DNA from: Heterotrichella gracilis
Lineage: Eukaryota; Sar; Xanthophyceae; Tribonematales; Xanthonemataceae
NCBI GenBank assembly: GCA_032358255.1
Contig: JAULBX010010988.1
Coordinates: forward strand, 8,645 to 72,644
Direction of reading: 5' to 3'
DNA: 64,000 nt
This document shows, piece after piece, positions 44,695 to 56,400 of this stretch; position 1 is the first letter of the stretch, and each line of letters starts with the position of its first letter. A program made the position numbers and the translations under genes. The notes under the pieces were generated by a model. The model saw only the letters and a program-made list of their open reading frames with translations. It searched no databases and was not told the origin of the DNA.

Positions 44695-46025
44695 GCAACC
44701 CACTGGTGTTCAACCAGGTTTCTGTAGGGTTTAGGAGTTGACATTGAGAGTTTGTGTGCTAGGTGTACAGTTTAGGGGTTGGGGCTTGCTGTTTCACTCT
44801 ATTATTTGGCGGCTTTGGAGTTGGTTTCATATGCTGTTCATTTTCCTCCTTTGGCGGTTTTCTATTCTTTTTTCTTTAAAATGAAGTGGTATGGCCTGCC
44901 AGTGTGGGGAAAACCCTGCTAGGGCTCTGCCACATAACCTGCTTGCAAGTAGCTAATGTGCACCTTCATTCTCACCCAGCATGCAGAATTATAAACACTT
45001 CCACAGGTTTGGGCTTTCCAAAATCATACACACATTTGGATATCCATGCAGCGATTAGCCCTGGCTGGTCAGTCGCCCCATCAGTTTAAATCAACTCAGC
45101 AGTGTGAGTAGTGCAGCTCCATAGTAACGTGACCAACTTTAGAAAGAAAGAAAGAAAGGGAACGCACAGAGGCATAGTTAGGGGGCCATTGGCTCGCACC
45201 AGGGCACCACACCAGCCAGAACGGCTGGTCAAGTATTATAGGCCTTGAGGCTTAATTAGCCAATGCCCCTTTATTCAAGTTAATTTTCAGTAGGCTCCTT
45301 GCACGCTCACCCTGTTGCCAAAGTGCCTTAGTGCAGCAGTTTCCTGCCACGAGTGTTGAAACGGTGTGCAATCGGTTTCAGCCCGCAAGCGCAGGCAGCA
45401 TGTAGTGTGGTGGGCACCCTTGAAGAAATTTACGTCATGATGACTGCACTTTCCAGCACCCCCTCAATGTGACTCTGGTTTAGGCTTGAAACTGGACTCT
45501 GTAAAGGGGCAGCCGCTAGCACTGCACCTAGCATATGACAACAGCAGCCTGGGGTGTACGAAATTCCAGGTGTCACGGGGGTGGGACCACAAAACCCTAG
45601 GCTAGGGCAGAATCCACGCAGGCCCTGGAGTGAACCCACCAGGCAGGGCCGACGCGTTTTGCACACAGAGTTTAAACAAATGTTCCTGCATAAGAACCCA
45701 AACCCACGGTTGCATTGCCCCACAAAACTCCTTTCTACGTTGGTTGTCGTTCCTCGGCTATATCGCGCGGCAGGTGCTCTCAACTCGCACCGCTGTAAAC
45801 CGTTGCTATATATTTCACATCGCACCCAAGGTGCTGTTAGGAAGCAGTGACCTGTGCCCAACTCAGCCTCTTGACAAACCCACTCTGCCCGGGCAAAAAA
45901 CTCTGGTCTCGTTCCCCGCGTCAACGTTCACAGGTTCCCAAAGTGGGTGGTCTTAGCCGGCCTACATTGCGTTCGTCACGTTCACCCTCGCTGCCTTCCA
46001 AGGGTGTGACAGCGCTGCAAGGGGA
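44695..46025. other. Spacer upstream of the helical-repeat gene
   Basis: No supported gene. It contains the inverted dispersed repeat at 45183-45232 and a short AAAG run at about 45142. Open frames of 100-160 codons in 45430-45956 on both strands lack splice context and family similarity and are not called. Confidence 0.55.
45183..45232 (-). repeat. Dispersed repeat, inverted copy of 10093-10149
   Basis: GGGGCCATTGGCTCGCACC to CGGCTGGTCAAG is the reverse complement of the intergenic block at 10093-10149. Confidence 0.8.
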
Positions 46026-49000
46026 ATGAGGCCCATCGCCGTGACAGCAGCAGCAGCAGCCTTTGCCATGGCTATGTTACAAGCGAGGAGGGCGTTCGGT
46101 AAAAGGTGCGAAACTGTGAATGCAGTGGAGAACAAAGTGGGCGTGAACGCCTGTGGCTCAACCCATATGGGTGATTAGCAGACAAGGCGCCGGTGTCACT
46201 GTCACTGCTTGTATGCATATCATATGATACTGCCTAAACTACTTTGCTGAGTGAAGTGCGTGGGTGTAGACCTGAAGGCATTGTGCAGCTGTTTGCTGTG
46301 TCACAGAAAAGAGCTTGCGCGCTGCATGTTGTTTTACTTGTGTACTACAGCAATTATTATTGGTACTCTTGAAGGACTAGGCACGACACCCTTCTGTACG
46401 TGATAGAATTTACAGGCTACAAAAGGACACAAGAGATTTCTTCACTCTATTTCTTAACGCTTAATATCGGATGTAGCAGACCCATTGTATTCAACGTTGT
46501 TAATTGACTGCAGGCCAAGCCCAAAGAAATCTTCGAAGCGGTCGCCACCCATACCACCAACACCGCCACCAACTCCAACCAAGTCTAGAAAGGCACCAGG
46601 TATTACCTTCGACATCAAAGTCAGCTGTGTTAGCCACCCTCTGCAGCTGCCCGCCCCTCACCCTGCCCAGGTATGTATAGCTATTGCTCGCACTGTATGC
46701 ATGTATGCATGTATGCACTGGGAGTCATGACGCACACTCCCCCATAAAAAACGAGGTTTCCCAGCGTTTATATTAGGTATATTAGGTGCCAAGCAAGTAG
46801 GATATTCAGGCTAGCTGCTTTCCACAGTGCTCAAGACGCATAGCGCCGCGCGTACTACACTTACAGCTCCATATATGCATACTGCTCAATTGCAATGCAT
46901 GCATGCACCATAAGTGGGCATCCCTCTTTTACTGGCTGCAACTACTGCAACCTCTGGCCAGGATGCCTAGGATTTATGAGGCATACAAACCCCCTTCAAA
47001 GCTGCCAAACCCCAGAACCTGGCGCCCAGCCGCATCGCCCCTCTTTGATAGCCTAGACAGCCCAACCCTCTAACCTTATACTCTCTGGGGCCTTGTAGGC
47101 CTTGCACTCTCTCTACTCTCTCTCACTCCAATCCTTCAACCCTAACCCTTGAATAACCCTCAGCAACACCTCCTACACCTCCGCTTGGGCCAAGCTTTGC
47201 TGCACCAGAGCACCAGTACAATATTCCACTACTTTTCATATGCAAATTCTAGTTTATCAGATTGGAAGCCCGGTCTCAACTCCCCTCCGCCTACTCCACC
47301 CCCCCGTGCAGGAGGCGCTAGAAGAGGTCCTCATCCCCTACTACATCACCCAACTTTTCAACTACCAGGACCCCAATGCGCGTCTGCACGCAGTGCTGGT
47401 GCTGGTGCGCCTGTGCACCGCGTTAAAGAGGTAGCTGAAAACCCTTAACCCTAAACCAAAACCCTAATTAGAGGACCCAAAGACGCGCATGCACACAGCG
47501 CTGGGGTGCTGGTTTGCCTGTGCGCAGTATTACCCATAACAAAGAGCTGACACAGTTAGCTATGGCAAGCATGGCAATTTCTTTGCGACTCTGCTTCGCT
47601 TCTCCTGAGCATGGCGTCAGTACTAAACCTCTAGGTCTACTCAGTGACACTTGACTGTGACCTCTCAGCCTGCCTTTTCACCCTTCAAAAGTTGGGGGTA
47701 AGGTATGACGCATCTTGTATACGTCTAGCAGATGCTTCAACTCTTATCCGCCTCAAGAGGGTCCTTTAAGGGTTAGGGTTGAAGGTTAGTGCACCTGCCT
47801 TCAGTCTGTGCAAGAGTGTTCATGTGTATCCACACCTAATTAATTTAATTCATTTCCAGTCTGCTTCCTTCGGCCTTAAAGCCAAGCGCCCCCCACCTCC
47901 ATGACTTCCAGCAAGTAATAAAAGAAATAACGAAATAAATCAAAGAGATAAAGAAATGATAGCAAGTGAATGAATACCATCCACATCCATGACCGCCAGC
48001 AGTGTCCTAGTGCATATGCTCAATCAACCCTATGCTCCTACATGCACTCCCAAATAAAGCCAGCGCCCTCTATTTCGTTGTCACAGAGCTTTGTGGGCAC
48101 GGCCATAGCTTTATTTTCTGGGTTCAGTACCTACTGGGTTTAGTACCTAGGTTTAGCAAATGGGTTTGAACCAGAGATTTGATGATGAGCCCCCCCTTAT
48201 TCTCCCACTTTGCAGGACGCTCCACCTTCTGGCCAAGTTTGACGAGCTGCTGCCTGCAGTGCTGGAGCTCGCCAGCGCATCACCCAGCCTGGTGTCGGCC
48301 AAATTCAAGGCCCTGCCATGGGCGCAGGTAAGAACCCTAGTACAGGGTGGCTGCTGTAGGATTTAGAGTACAGGGTCTAGGGTTTTGGGCATACCATTTG
48401 TTGCCCTGAGGCGCACCCAAGCTGCAGCCTTATGGTAGACTATCATAAAACCTCTAAACAAATCTGAAATAAAACCAGGTACTATAAAACCCAAATAACA
48501 TCTTGACAAAATGCCTACCAACGCCTGGTCCTCCCCTCCGCTCACCCCACAAACCCTTCCCCCCTTGCAGTTGGAGGCCTTGAAGGGCACCCAGCACCAG
48601 CTGCAGCACGCGGGCCTGTGCCTCATGAGGGTCATGGTGCACAGCCGCAGGTTCCTGCGCAGCGCAATGGCACACCCCTTCATACCTACAACCACCGTGA
48701 GCCATACAGACATCATAAAACACCATGCTCCTGCACATGTTAACATCAATTAATCATGAAATTCCTCCACCCTTGCAGTTGGAGGCGCTGAGGCGCACCC
48801 AGCACCAGCTGCAGCACGCGGGCCTGCGCCTCATGGCGGTCATGGTGCGCAGCCACAGGTTCCTGCGCAGCGCCATGCAGGACCCCCTCACCACCACCCT
48901 GCTGCTCGATGCAATGTGCCTGGACGCGCGGTGCGATGCAGCGGACGCAGCGGCCATGCAGGTGGGGGACGCAGAAGGGCTGAACCCTAAACCCTGAATG

Positions 49001-51226
49001 AAGGGCATTGCAGAATAGGGTTAGGGTTTAGGACGCATGGTGCGATGCAGCGGATGCGGCGGCCATGCAGGTAGGGGATCCCCAATCCAGATGCAGAAGG
49101 GCTGAACCCTAAATCCCAAATGGAGGGCATTGCAGATTAGGGTTAGGGTTTAGGGCGCGCAATGCAATGCAGCGGATGCGGCGGCCATGCAGGTAGGGCA
49201 CAGATGGGAGAACCCTAAACCCTCTACAAACCCTAAAGCCTGAATCGGAACGCTCTCCAATTCTACACAATATCGCTCCCTGGCTCCTTGTCTTTGACCG
49301 ATTGAACCAGCGTGCCCGTTCAGGAACAGGCTGCACAGTCATTCCTTCACTTATAATCATTTCAAATTACTTGTAATTTCAATTTACTTGCAATTTGAGT
49401 TATTTCAATTTGCCATGCAGGACGCCTTGCGCGTGGTTGTTGCGATGCTGCGTGCCACGGGCGCAGAGCTGCACAAACCGGAGTACAGGTACTGTACAGG
49501 GCATTGCAGGTACTGTACATGTATTACAGATACTGCACATGTAACAGGGAATTACAGGTACTGTACAGGGAATTACAGGTACTGCACATGTAACAGGGAA
49601 CTGTGGACAGGAGGGGTATGGCGTGGCTTGGCTCATGCATGGGCATGCCCCTCAACCATGTCGATGTTAAAGTAGAGGCTGCGTAAGAATGTTCAGCACC
49701 TTGGATTTGCCATGCTTCTAATTACTGTGTTGTCTATGTGTGATACAAAGTACTGAGCTCCCTGTCTGACCTGGTTTGGTCCTCTGATTCCGATTTTGGT
49801 TTTAGAAAGAATGGACTCGCTCCAATTTCCTTGCTGATTCTGACTTGGATCCATTTAATTATTGCCGTATGTTACAAGATTTACAAGATTTTATTTGACA
49901 GTCACATATTCTTGCAGGGGAAAGCAGCATGTGCGTGAGTTGATGGTGCTCGTCGACGGAGTGAGGCAATTGCCAGACCCCACGCCAGTCTACCGACAGC
50001 TGGCAAGGCAGGGGGCGATGGAAGCCATCGCAACGGGGATGCTGGCCTTCCTCCCCTGCCTCCACCTGCCTCCAGAGGGGGTTGACAAGACCGACGAGGG
50101 GAGGGGAGGGGAGACACGGAGGGGAGATAAAGCAATTCAGGGGAGGAGGCGCAACTGTGGTTTGGACACCCACTACACCGATTCCGCCCAATTCAAGCTC
50201 GCGCACTCCCTCGTCCCCCTGCTGCACCAGCTCCTCTCCAGTGCGGTGGGCAAGTGAGTGGCACTGCTCTCCTCTGTTCTGTGAGGTCTAGGTTTAGGGT
50301 TTAGGGTTCAAGAATCGCCCTCCTCTGTGCTGACTTTCCTTCCCCCGGCCTGATGCTCAGCGTGAGCGAGGCCATTTGTTCATATCTACTTCTTTATAAC
50401 AGTCTATGTAGTCAGTTGTTTTTGTAGTTGAGGGTGGAGAGCCTTCCGCCCGGGCCTGTTACACTGTACCTTTCTTTATTTTTCTACTCTTTATTTCTAT
50501 AATTGGCTTATTGTTGTTTGCAGGTTGCGGGTGGAGAGCACTCCCGGGCTGCTGCCTAGTGTTTCCGAGGCCATGGGTCGGGTGTCCCTCCTGCAGGGCA
50601 GTGACGCATTCATGGTGGCGGAGGTGATGCGCCACTTCATGCACCTGCTGGGGGTGCTCCAGTGCAGGGCAAAACGGCAGGTAGGCGGTGGGTGGACAGG
50701 GTAACGTTCATTTGCTGCATGGCGTGTGCGTATTGAACGGAGGTATTGGTTTCATGAATAGGTGGGTTTGGCACAAAACGACAGGGTATGTGGCATGCCA
50801 CAGGGTCGAGTAGCTTGAGGCGGTTCTCCCCCCTGCCCGGCTGGGCCCATATGGTTGCAACTAGCGGATGGCAGGCAGCCAGCTGTGCGCATGCGGAGCT
50901 GCAGGACCCATATATATATTGGGCCCATTGCATCTAGCTGGTTACAGCAAGCTGGGGTAGCTGGGGGTGCGCAGGGAGCATATGGTGCGCAGCAGGCAGT
51001 GGAGGAGGGGGCGGTACCGGTGTGCGGCCTAGCCCTGGGGCGCTCATTATTGCTGGCTGGCTGGTGGACTGCAGAGCAAGGGCCATGTGGACAGAACCTT
51101 GTGGACCGCCATGGGAGCATGCCACAGCAAGGTGCATATGTACTGCAGGACAGTGGCGTGGAGCAGGGGATGTGCCAAAATGCCTATGCTTTGGAGCAGC
51201 AGGCAGGGGGACTTTGCGATGCCTAA
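46026..51226 (+). CDS. Unrecognised helical-repeat protein with N-terminal presequence
   Basis: Not assigned to a family. Exons: 46026-46105, 46514-46670, 47312-47430, 48216-48327, 48779-48961, 49421-49488, 49918-50253, 50524-50680, 50948-51226 (stop), all in phase, about 496 residues. If the last intron is not removed the protein stops at 50704 (about 411). The N-terminus MRPIAVTAAAAAFAMAMLQA is Ala-rich and hydrophobic with following ARRAFGKR, like an organelle or secretory presequence, then a Pro/Ser/Lys-rich stretch (PPIPPTPPPTPTKSRKAPG). The rest is Leu/Ala-rich helices (EEVLIPYYITQLFNYQDP; LHLLAKFDELLPAVLELASA; RTQHQLQHAGLRLMAVMVRS), ARM/HEAT-like by eye. The exon at 48779 has an in-phase upstream duplicate (48571-48696) that could be a cassette exon. 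A truncated relative lies at 11895-14140 on the other strand. Exons are certain as a set; function is not. Confidence 0.65.
47471..47528 (+). repeat. Echo of exon 47312-47430 (3' part)
   Basis: GAGGACCCAAAGACGCGCATG to GCCTGTGCGCAG resembles CAGGACCCCAATGCGCGTCTG to GCCTGTGCACCG in the exon. It follows directly after CCCTAAACC units. Confidence 0.82.
48571..48696 (+). repeat. In-frame duplicate of exon 48779-48961 with its own splice sites
   Basis: Acceptor CCCTTGCAG, 42 open codons (GTQHQLQHAGLCLMRVMVHS, then RRFLRSAMAHP) and donor ACC|GTGAGC. It starts with the same sequence as the real exon and is in the same phase. Unlike most echoes it could be spliced in, adding 42 residues, or be used instead of the downstream copy. 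Confidence 0.85.
49033..49199 (+). repeat. Two echoes of exon 48779-48961 (3' end with donor)
   Basis: GGTGCGATGCAGCGGATGCGG to GCCATGCAG|GTAGGG at about 49039-49078, and a second copy at about 49160-49199. TTAGGGTTTAGG precedes each copy, so heptamer plus exon end form one repeating unit of about 120 bp. Confidence 0.93.
49480..49608 (+). repeat. Minisatellite built from a 5' splice site (TACAG|GTACTG)
   Basis: Starting at the exon end at 49488 the motif TACAGGTACTGYACA recurs about five times with GGGAATTACAG, GGGCATTGCAG and TGTAACAGGG spacers. Several copies carry the exact donor junction. Confidence 0.9.
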
Positions 51227-52002
51227 TACCACCTGAGTTGGCTCTTTAGGGTTTAGGGTGTTGGGGTTTGGCTCTTTGATCCTACCAGGGTCTAGGGTTT
51301 GGGCTCTAGCTCAGGGTTGCTAATGAAAGCAGCCATATGAGGCAGGATATGGAGTAGAGGTGCAATGTGTGGGTGCTGCGCTGGCTTCCATCCATGGGGT
51401 CTTTACTGGCAGAGCATGGAAGGGAGGAGAGTGTGGTAGTAGAAACCTAGTCTAGCGATACGAATGGCTTTTATTTCCCCACCTGTGGTTGGTTTTCCAT
51501 GTGACCTGCGGCGGCTGGCAGCGTTTTTCCTAGCTCAAATTGACACAGAACATTTTACTCCCCTTTTCCCTTCTCAGAAAAGAGTGGCACCCAGTTTTGC
51601 GAATAGGTAAGATGTAGGTGTACTCGTTCATCTATAGATTATAATGAGTTGTACTTGGTTATCCATTAATGCATCTGCGAATGGCCGGCAGCCAGGCACC
51701 AGCCACTGCTATGCGCCATGGCATGTGATGCGCTCACTGTTGAACGTGATCCAATGCATGATTTGAATGAACGTCATATTCACGTCACACTTTTCTCCTG
51801 TTTGTTGCATACCGTATGTACCAATTGGTACAATGACATTGCCCTAATAGGTAAAACCATGGGGGTCTCCTCAGTTAGATTTACCAGTTGAAATTGGCAG
51901 CTTAGTTTGCATGTGCACAAGTTTTCCACAGGTGGGATATTATTTTTTGATCAAAAATAGAATAAGCTGTAGAATAGATGCTAGGCAAAATGCTGATGAC
52001 CA

Positions 52003-52400
52003 GCGATGACGGCTTGGAATGCCTTTTGTTTGTTACATAAGTAGACAGGTAGATATTAGGTAGATATAATGTATTATCCAATTTGGCAAACACAACTCTC
52101 ATAGGCCAGCTAGTTTTTAGATAAATTTTTGAGTAAAATAAATTTTCTGCCACTCGTATTCCATTCTTACGTTAGGACGCAGTTACCCTTGCAAATTCTG
52201 AGGCATAGGTTTAAACTTGTCCATTTACTCAGTAGCCTAGGCGGCCTGTAGCACACTGATTAGTCTTGAGTTCTCAGCCCATTAATCCTGCATCTTTTGA
52301 GCCAATGGCATGATGAATCTCAAAACTTTGAATGTGTAGCATCTTATGGGCAATAAGCCGATGACGGCTTGGAACGCCTTTTGTTTGTTTGTTTGTATAT
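52003..52400 (+). repeat. Direct repeat pair, about 35 bp, 360 bp apart
   Basis: CGATGACGGCTTGGAATGCC followed by TTTTGTTTGTT at about 52003-52036 recurs as CCGATGACGGCTTGGAACGCC with TTTTGTTTGTT at about 52358-52390. Origin unknown. Confidence 0.85.
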
Positions 52401-53159
52401 ATACGGATCTCCAGTTATTAACCAAGATCCACATGGCATTGCCAGCAGGGTTCTAATTCAGATTGATTGTTCCAACGATGTCTGATTGTCACAACGATAT
52501 TGCATATACCAGGATCCGCAGTGGTGGTACTTGTCATTCCCCCTACTTGACACGCCATCCATACACATAAACCCCACCGCAGGGAACTGAAGACCCCGCC
52601 ACACCTCACCCGCTCCATCAGGGCGTATGACAGACAAAAAATGCATGCGCAGCAAAAACAATACGCAGCAGGGCTTGACGCCACTCTGACAGGCTTGACG
52701 CACAGTGTGCACCAACTTGGACACCAGGTAGCGCGTGGCACCCCACACTGTGCGAGGTGGCCTGTGTACCCAAAGCGCTCTTGCTGCCTCGCCACCGCAT
52801 GGAGCAAACCCCCTTCAACAAAACCCTACAACCCTACAACTGTTAACCTTCACAGCCCAGAAGCTGCGGCACCAACTCCCACCCTGCTGCCGGCTGATGC
52901 CACGCCCCCCTGCCCCCACCCCCCCACAGGCCCAGCCACAAGACAGGGTCCAACTATCACTGCCCCACCCCTTGACCCCCATTGCGAAGCCCAAAGCGAT
53001 CACAAAAAGCCTCCCCAGGGGTAAAAAGCCATTGTCCTGACTCATTCCCGCGTACCCACCATGTGCCCCTCCCAAGCAGCCCCCTTGTTGCTGGGCCCTT
53101 GAATGCCACATGCACCTGGCCACACATGACGGGAACAACCCTTGCAAGGGTTGTTGCAC

Positions 53160-53300
53160 GCTCACAGGCACCCTTTGGCGTGGAAACAGGGTGGAAACAG
53201 CCATTTCCTGATTGTTGCACGCTCACGGGTACGCATCCTCCAGAGGATGATACGATCTTCTCCTGGCTGTTGAGCCTAGCCACCCCCGCAGGTACAGCCA
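53160..53300 (-). repeat. Echo of the AKR2 last exon and 3' flank
   Basis: GATACGATCTTCTCCTGGCTG to TTGAGCCTAGCCAC at about 53250-53283 matches GACACGATCTTCTCCTGGTTG at about 53463. The neighbouring GTTGCACGCTCACAGGCACC also recurs at 53153, 53214 and 53396. Confidence 0.85.
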
Positions 53301-53437
53301 TCAGGCGCCCAAATAACCCTCTGGTAGGGTTTGCTGGCTACGCGCCCCACAGACACACACCTCTCCAGCGCCCAAAAAAAGGCCCACCCAGGATTGCTGC
53401 GCGCATACAGGCACCCTCATCCAGCATCGCACCCAGT

Positions 53438-56400
53438 TCAGAGGTATGCCTTCTCCAGTGTGGACACGATCTTCTCCTGGTTGTTGAGCCGGGCCACGTC
53501 CAGCGGGATCTTGCCATCGAGGTTCTTGGCTGTGCAGTCGGCGCCACTACGGGAGGGGGGAGGCGGGGGTAAGTAGTGTGTGGGAAGGTGTTCCGATGTT
53601 GGGTAGGGTGCAGAGCTGTGCGGTTGACGTGCAGCATGCCTGGCGCTAGGCGAGCGATGTGCACATGTGCCCTGTCCATTATCACTCATAATTTATGAGC
53701 CAGGATCTTGCCATCAAGGTTTCTGGCGGTGCCAGTCGGCGCCACTGGGGGCGGGGAGGAAGGGAGGGTTAGGGCAGGCTGTGGGTTCAGGGTTAGGTGA
53801 CATCAGATGGTGAACGGTGGCTCCCTGTCAGCAGGCACTTGACCCTAAATCCTAAACCCTAAACCAGTTGTCAGGGCCTTGGTGTCCAGGCACATGGCGG
53901 TGGCGTCGGCGCCGATGGCAGGGCGTCAGGGCCAAACTCTAAACCCAAAAACCATGCATATGGCAAACGACTCCAGTCCCACAGCACCCAACAACCCCAC
54001 CCCCACCCACCGCAGGACCCTCCACCCTCACACCATACACCTAACGCACCTCTTGAGCAGGACCTCCACGCACTCCAGCTGGCCATACCCGGCGGCATAG
54101 TGCAGCGCGGTGTTCTTGTTGTTGTCGAGCGCGTTCACATTGGCGTGGGCGCCGATCAGCGCCTCTGCGCACGCCAGCTCGCCGTAACCGCACGCAAAGT
54201 GCAGCGCGGTGCGCCCCTCCTCGTCCTGCTCGTCTATCGCTGCCCCCTCGTCCAGGAGCGCCTGCAATTGGGCCACGTCGCCTGCGGATTGGGTGGGGTG
54301 GGGTGGGAGTCAGTTGAATCCCTGGATGAGGGCGGTTTTTGTGTATGGGGTGTGGGTGTGGGTGGTTCCCTCCTCGCCCTGCCCATCTATCGCTGCCCGC
54401 CTGGTGCAGGTGCATCTCACATCAAACCACACCACATCACCAACCTTACCCCCCCCCCCCCCACTACTACAACCCTCCCCACGCACCTGTGCTGGCTGCG
54501 CCATGCACACTTGGCTCCTCCTCTCCCTCATCCTCATCCCCCGCCACAATGCCGCTGCCCACCCCCTCCTCCCGGGTACCCTGGCCGATGCTCACCCCCT
54601 CAAATGCGCTGCTCATGGCGCCGCTCAGCTTCTCCATCATGGCAGGGTCGTTCCAGTACCTGGGAAGCGGGAGTCCAGGATATTAGGGTTAGGGCATGTA
54701 TTATGGGGTTCAGGGCAGAATGCCGCCATAGCGCCGCTGAGCTTCTCCATCATGGGCGGATCCTTTCAGTAAACGAGGTAGCTGCTTATTCACAAAGTGA
54801 ATGAAAACAGTTCCATTCTTTTTTTAAATACTATTTTTACTTTTAGGTCAAATTAAAGACTGTAACGTTTTTTTTAAATACTAGTTTTACTTTTAGGTCA
54901 AATCAAAGACTGTACCGCACTCCCTTCATCAAGGCTGCTGGCCCACCCCTCTCCTCCCCGTGCGTATGCAAGATCATGCTTCTGGCCAAAGCTTTCCACC
55001 TCCAAACCTACCTACCCTCGCACCTCAAGGGACTCAAGGACTAACCCCATGCATGCGCAAACCCCGGCCCCCTCCCGCAACCCACCCATAGCCACTCACT
55101 CCATCATGGCTGACGGCCCTCCCTCCCTGCCCCGCCTACAACACCCTCACGATTCCCCAAGAAAACGATACAAAACCATACACAAAGTCAACGCAAAAAA
55201 ACAATCCATATTCTGTATCTACTTTCAACTTCTCATTTTGATAATATGCTGTACCGCACTCACTTCATCATGGCCGCTGGCCCGTCCCTCTCCACCTCCT
55301 CCATGACCTTTGCGTAGTCTGGGTCGTCCTTGAGCCCCTTGAGCTTGCTCTCTATCTGCTCGCGCACATCCGGGGACTGCATGGACTGCATCATGTTCAC
55401 CAGGTTGGGGTCCGACTGCAAGGGGAGAAGAAGAAGTTAGTGGTTGCTTAGGGTCTACTAATCAGGGTTTACAACTGCGAGGGGCTCAGAGCTGGGTGGG
55501 GTACAGCATGGACTGCATTATGTTCAAATTGGGGTCCGACTGCAAGGAGGAGGGAAGAGGGGTGGGTTAGTGGCTGTTTAGTACAGGTTGTAATGGTTGT
55601 GTTGGGTTGGGTAGTGCATGGACTGCATCAACTTGACTAAGGTGGGGTCCGACTGCATGGGGAGAGCAGAGGTTTTAGTGGCTGTGTAGGGTTCAGAGTT
55701 CGGCACTGGGGGCCTGCTTGGACTGCAACATGTTCAACAGATTGGGGTCCGACTGCGAGGAGAGGAGGGAAAGGTGGTTAGTGATTGCCTAAGGTTCATG
55801 TTTTGGGTTTTGCGCTGGGGTGAGTACTGCAGGATGCTGCATGGACTGCTGGATGTTGACCAGCTTGCGGTCCGACTGCGAGGAGAAGGGAGAAGGGGTG
55901 GTTAGTGGTTGTGTAGGGTTTAGCGCTAGGTGGGGTACTGCATGGACTGCATCATGTTGGCCAGGTTGGGATCCAACTGCGAGGAGGGTTGGAGGGGTGG
56001 TGAGTGGATGTTTGTGGCTTACTACTTAGGACTTAGCGGTGAGGTGGGTACTGCATAGACTGCTGGCCAGGTTAGGATTCGACTCCTGCTAGGGCAACCA
56101 CCTTGCCCCCGCCAGCACCCCCCAGGGGTTACCTTGAGGCGCCTGAATTAGTCCCCAGGGCCAGAATCGCAGCCACCACCACCCGACGCACCTCCATGCT
56201 TTCCGTGCCCAGGCTCTGCGCCATGTCGACAACTCGGGGTTGCTCATGGCCTGCGTTCCCTAGCTGAGTATAACCCTAAACCCTAAACTGTGAACCCTAG
56301 ATCGCCTCGCTTGCCACCGAAAACGCAGCCGCCCCACCACCACCACACAACCACCACCGCCAGCCACCGCCACCTGTCGCACCTCCATGATTTTCGTGCC

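Larger units (their letters stand above)
51227..53437. other. Spacer with one possible isolated exon
   Basis: Mostly AT-richer non-coding DNA. At 52583-52727 an exon-like segment (acceptor CCGCAG, donor CAG|GTAGCG) encodes ELKTPPHLTRSIRAYDRQKM then HAQQKQYAAGLDATLTGLTH. Its partner exons were not found. A Pro-rich segment at about 52855-53040 is open in two frames but does not join in phase. Bases 53140-53300 are echoes of the AKR2 3' end and flank. Confidence 0.4.

Noticed and set aside
45430-45956. Long open frames on both strands (164 codons minus, 108 codons plus)
   Set aside because: No family similarity, no splice context and mutual overlap; GC-rich DNA readily gives such frames.
50681-50704. 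Stop at 50702-50704 as the certain end of the helical-repeat gene
   Set aside because: The seven codons before it start with a good donor (CAG|GTAGGC), and an in-phase exon at 50948-51226 follows; kept as the alternative end.
55500-56090. CRISPR-like regularly spaced repeats
   Set aside because: The repeats are decayed exon starts with uneven spacing in a eukaryotic intron; there are no cas genes and no unique spacers.
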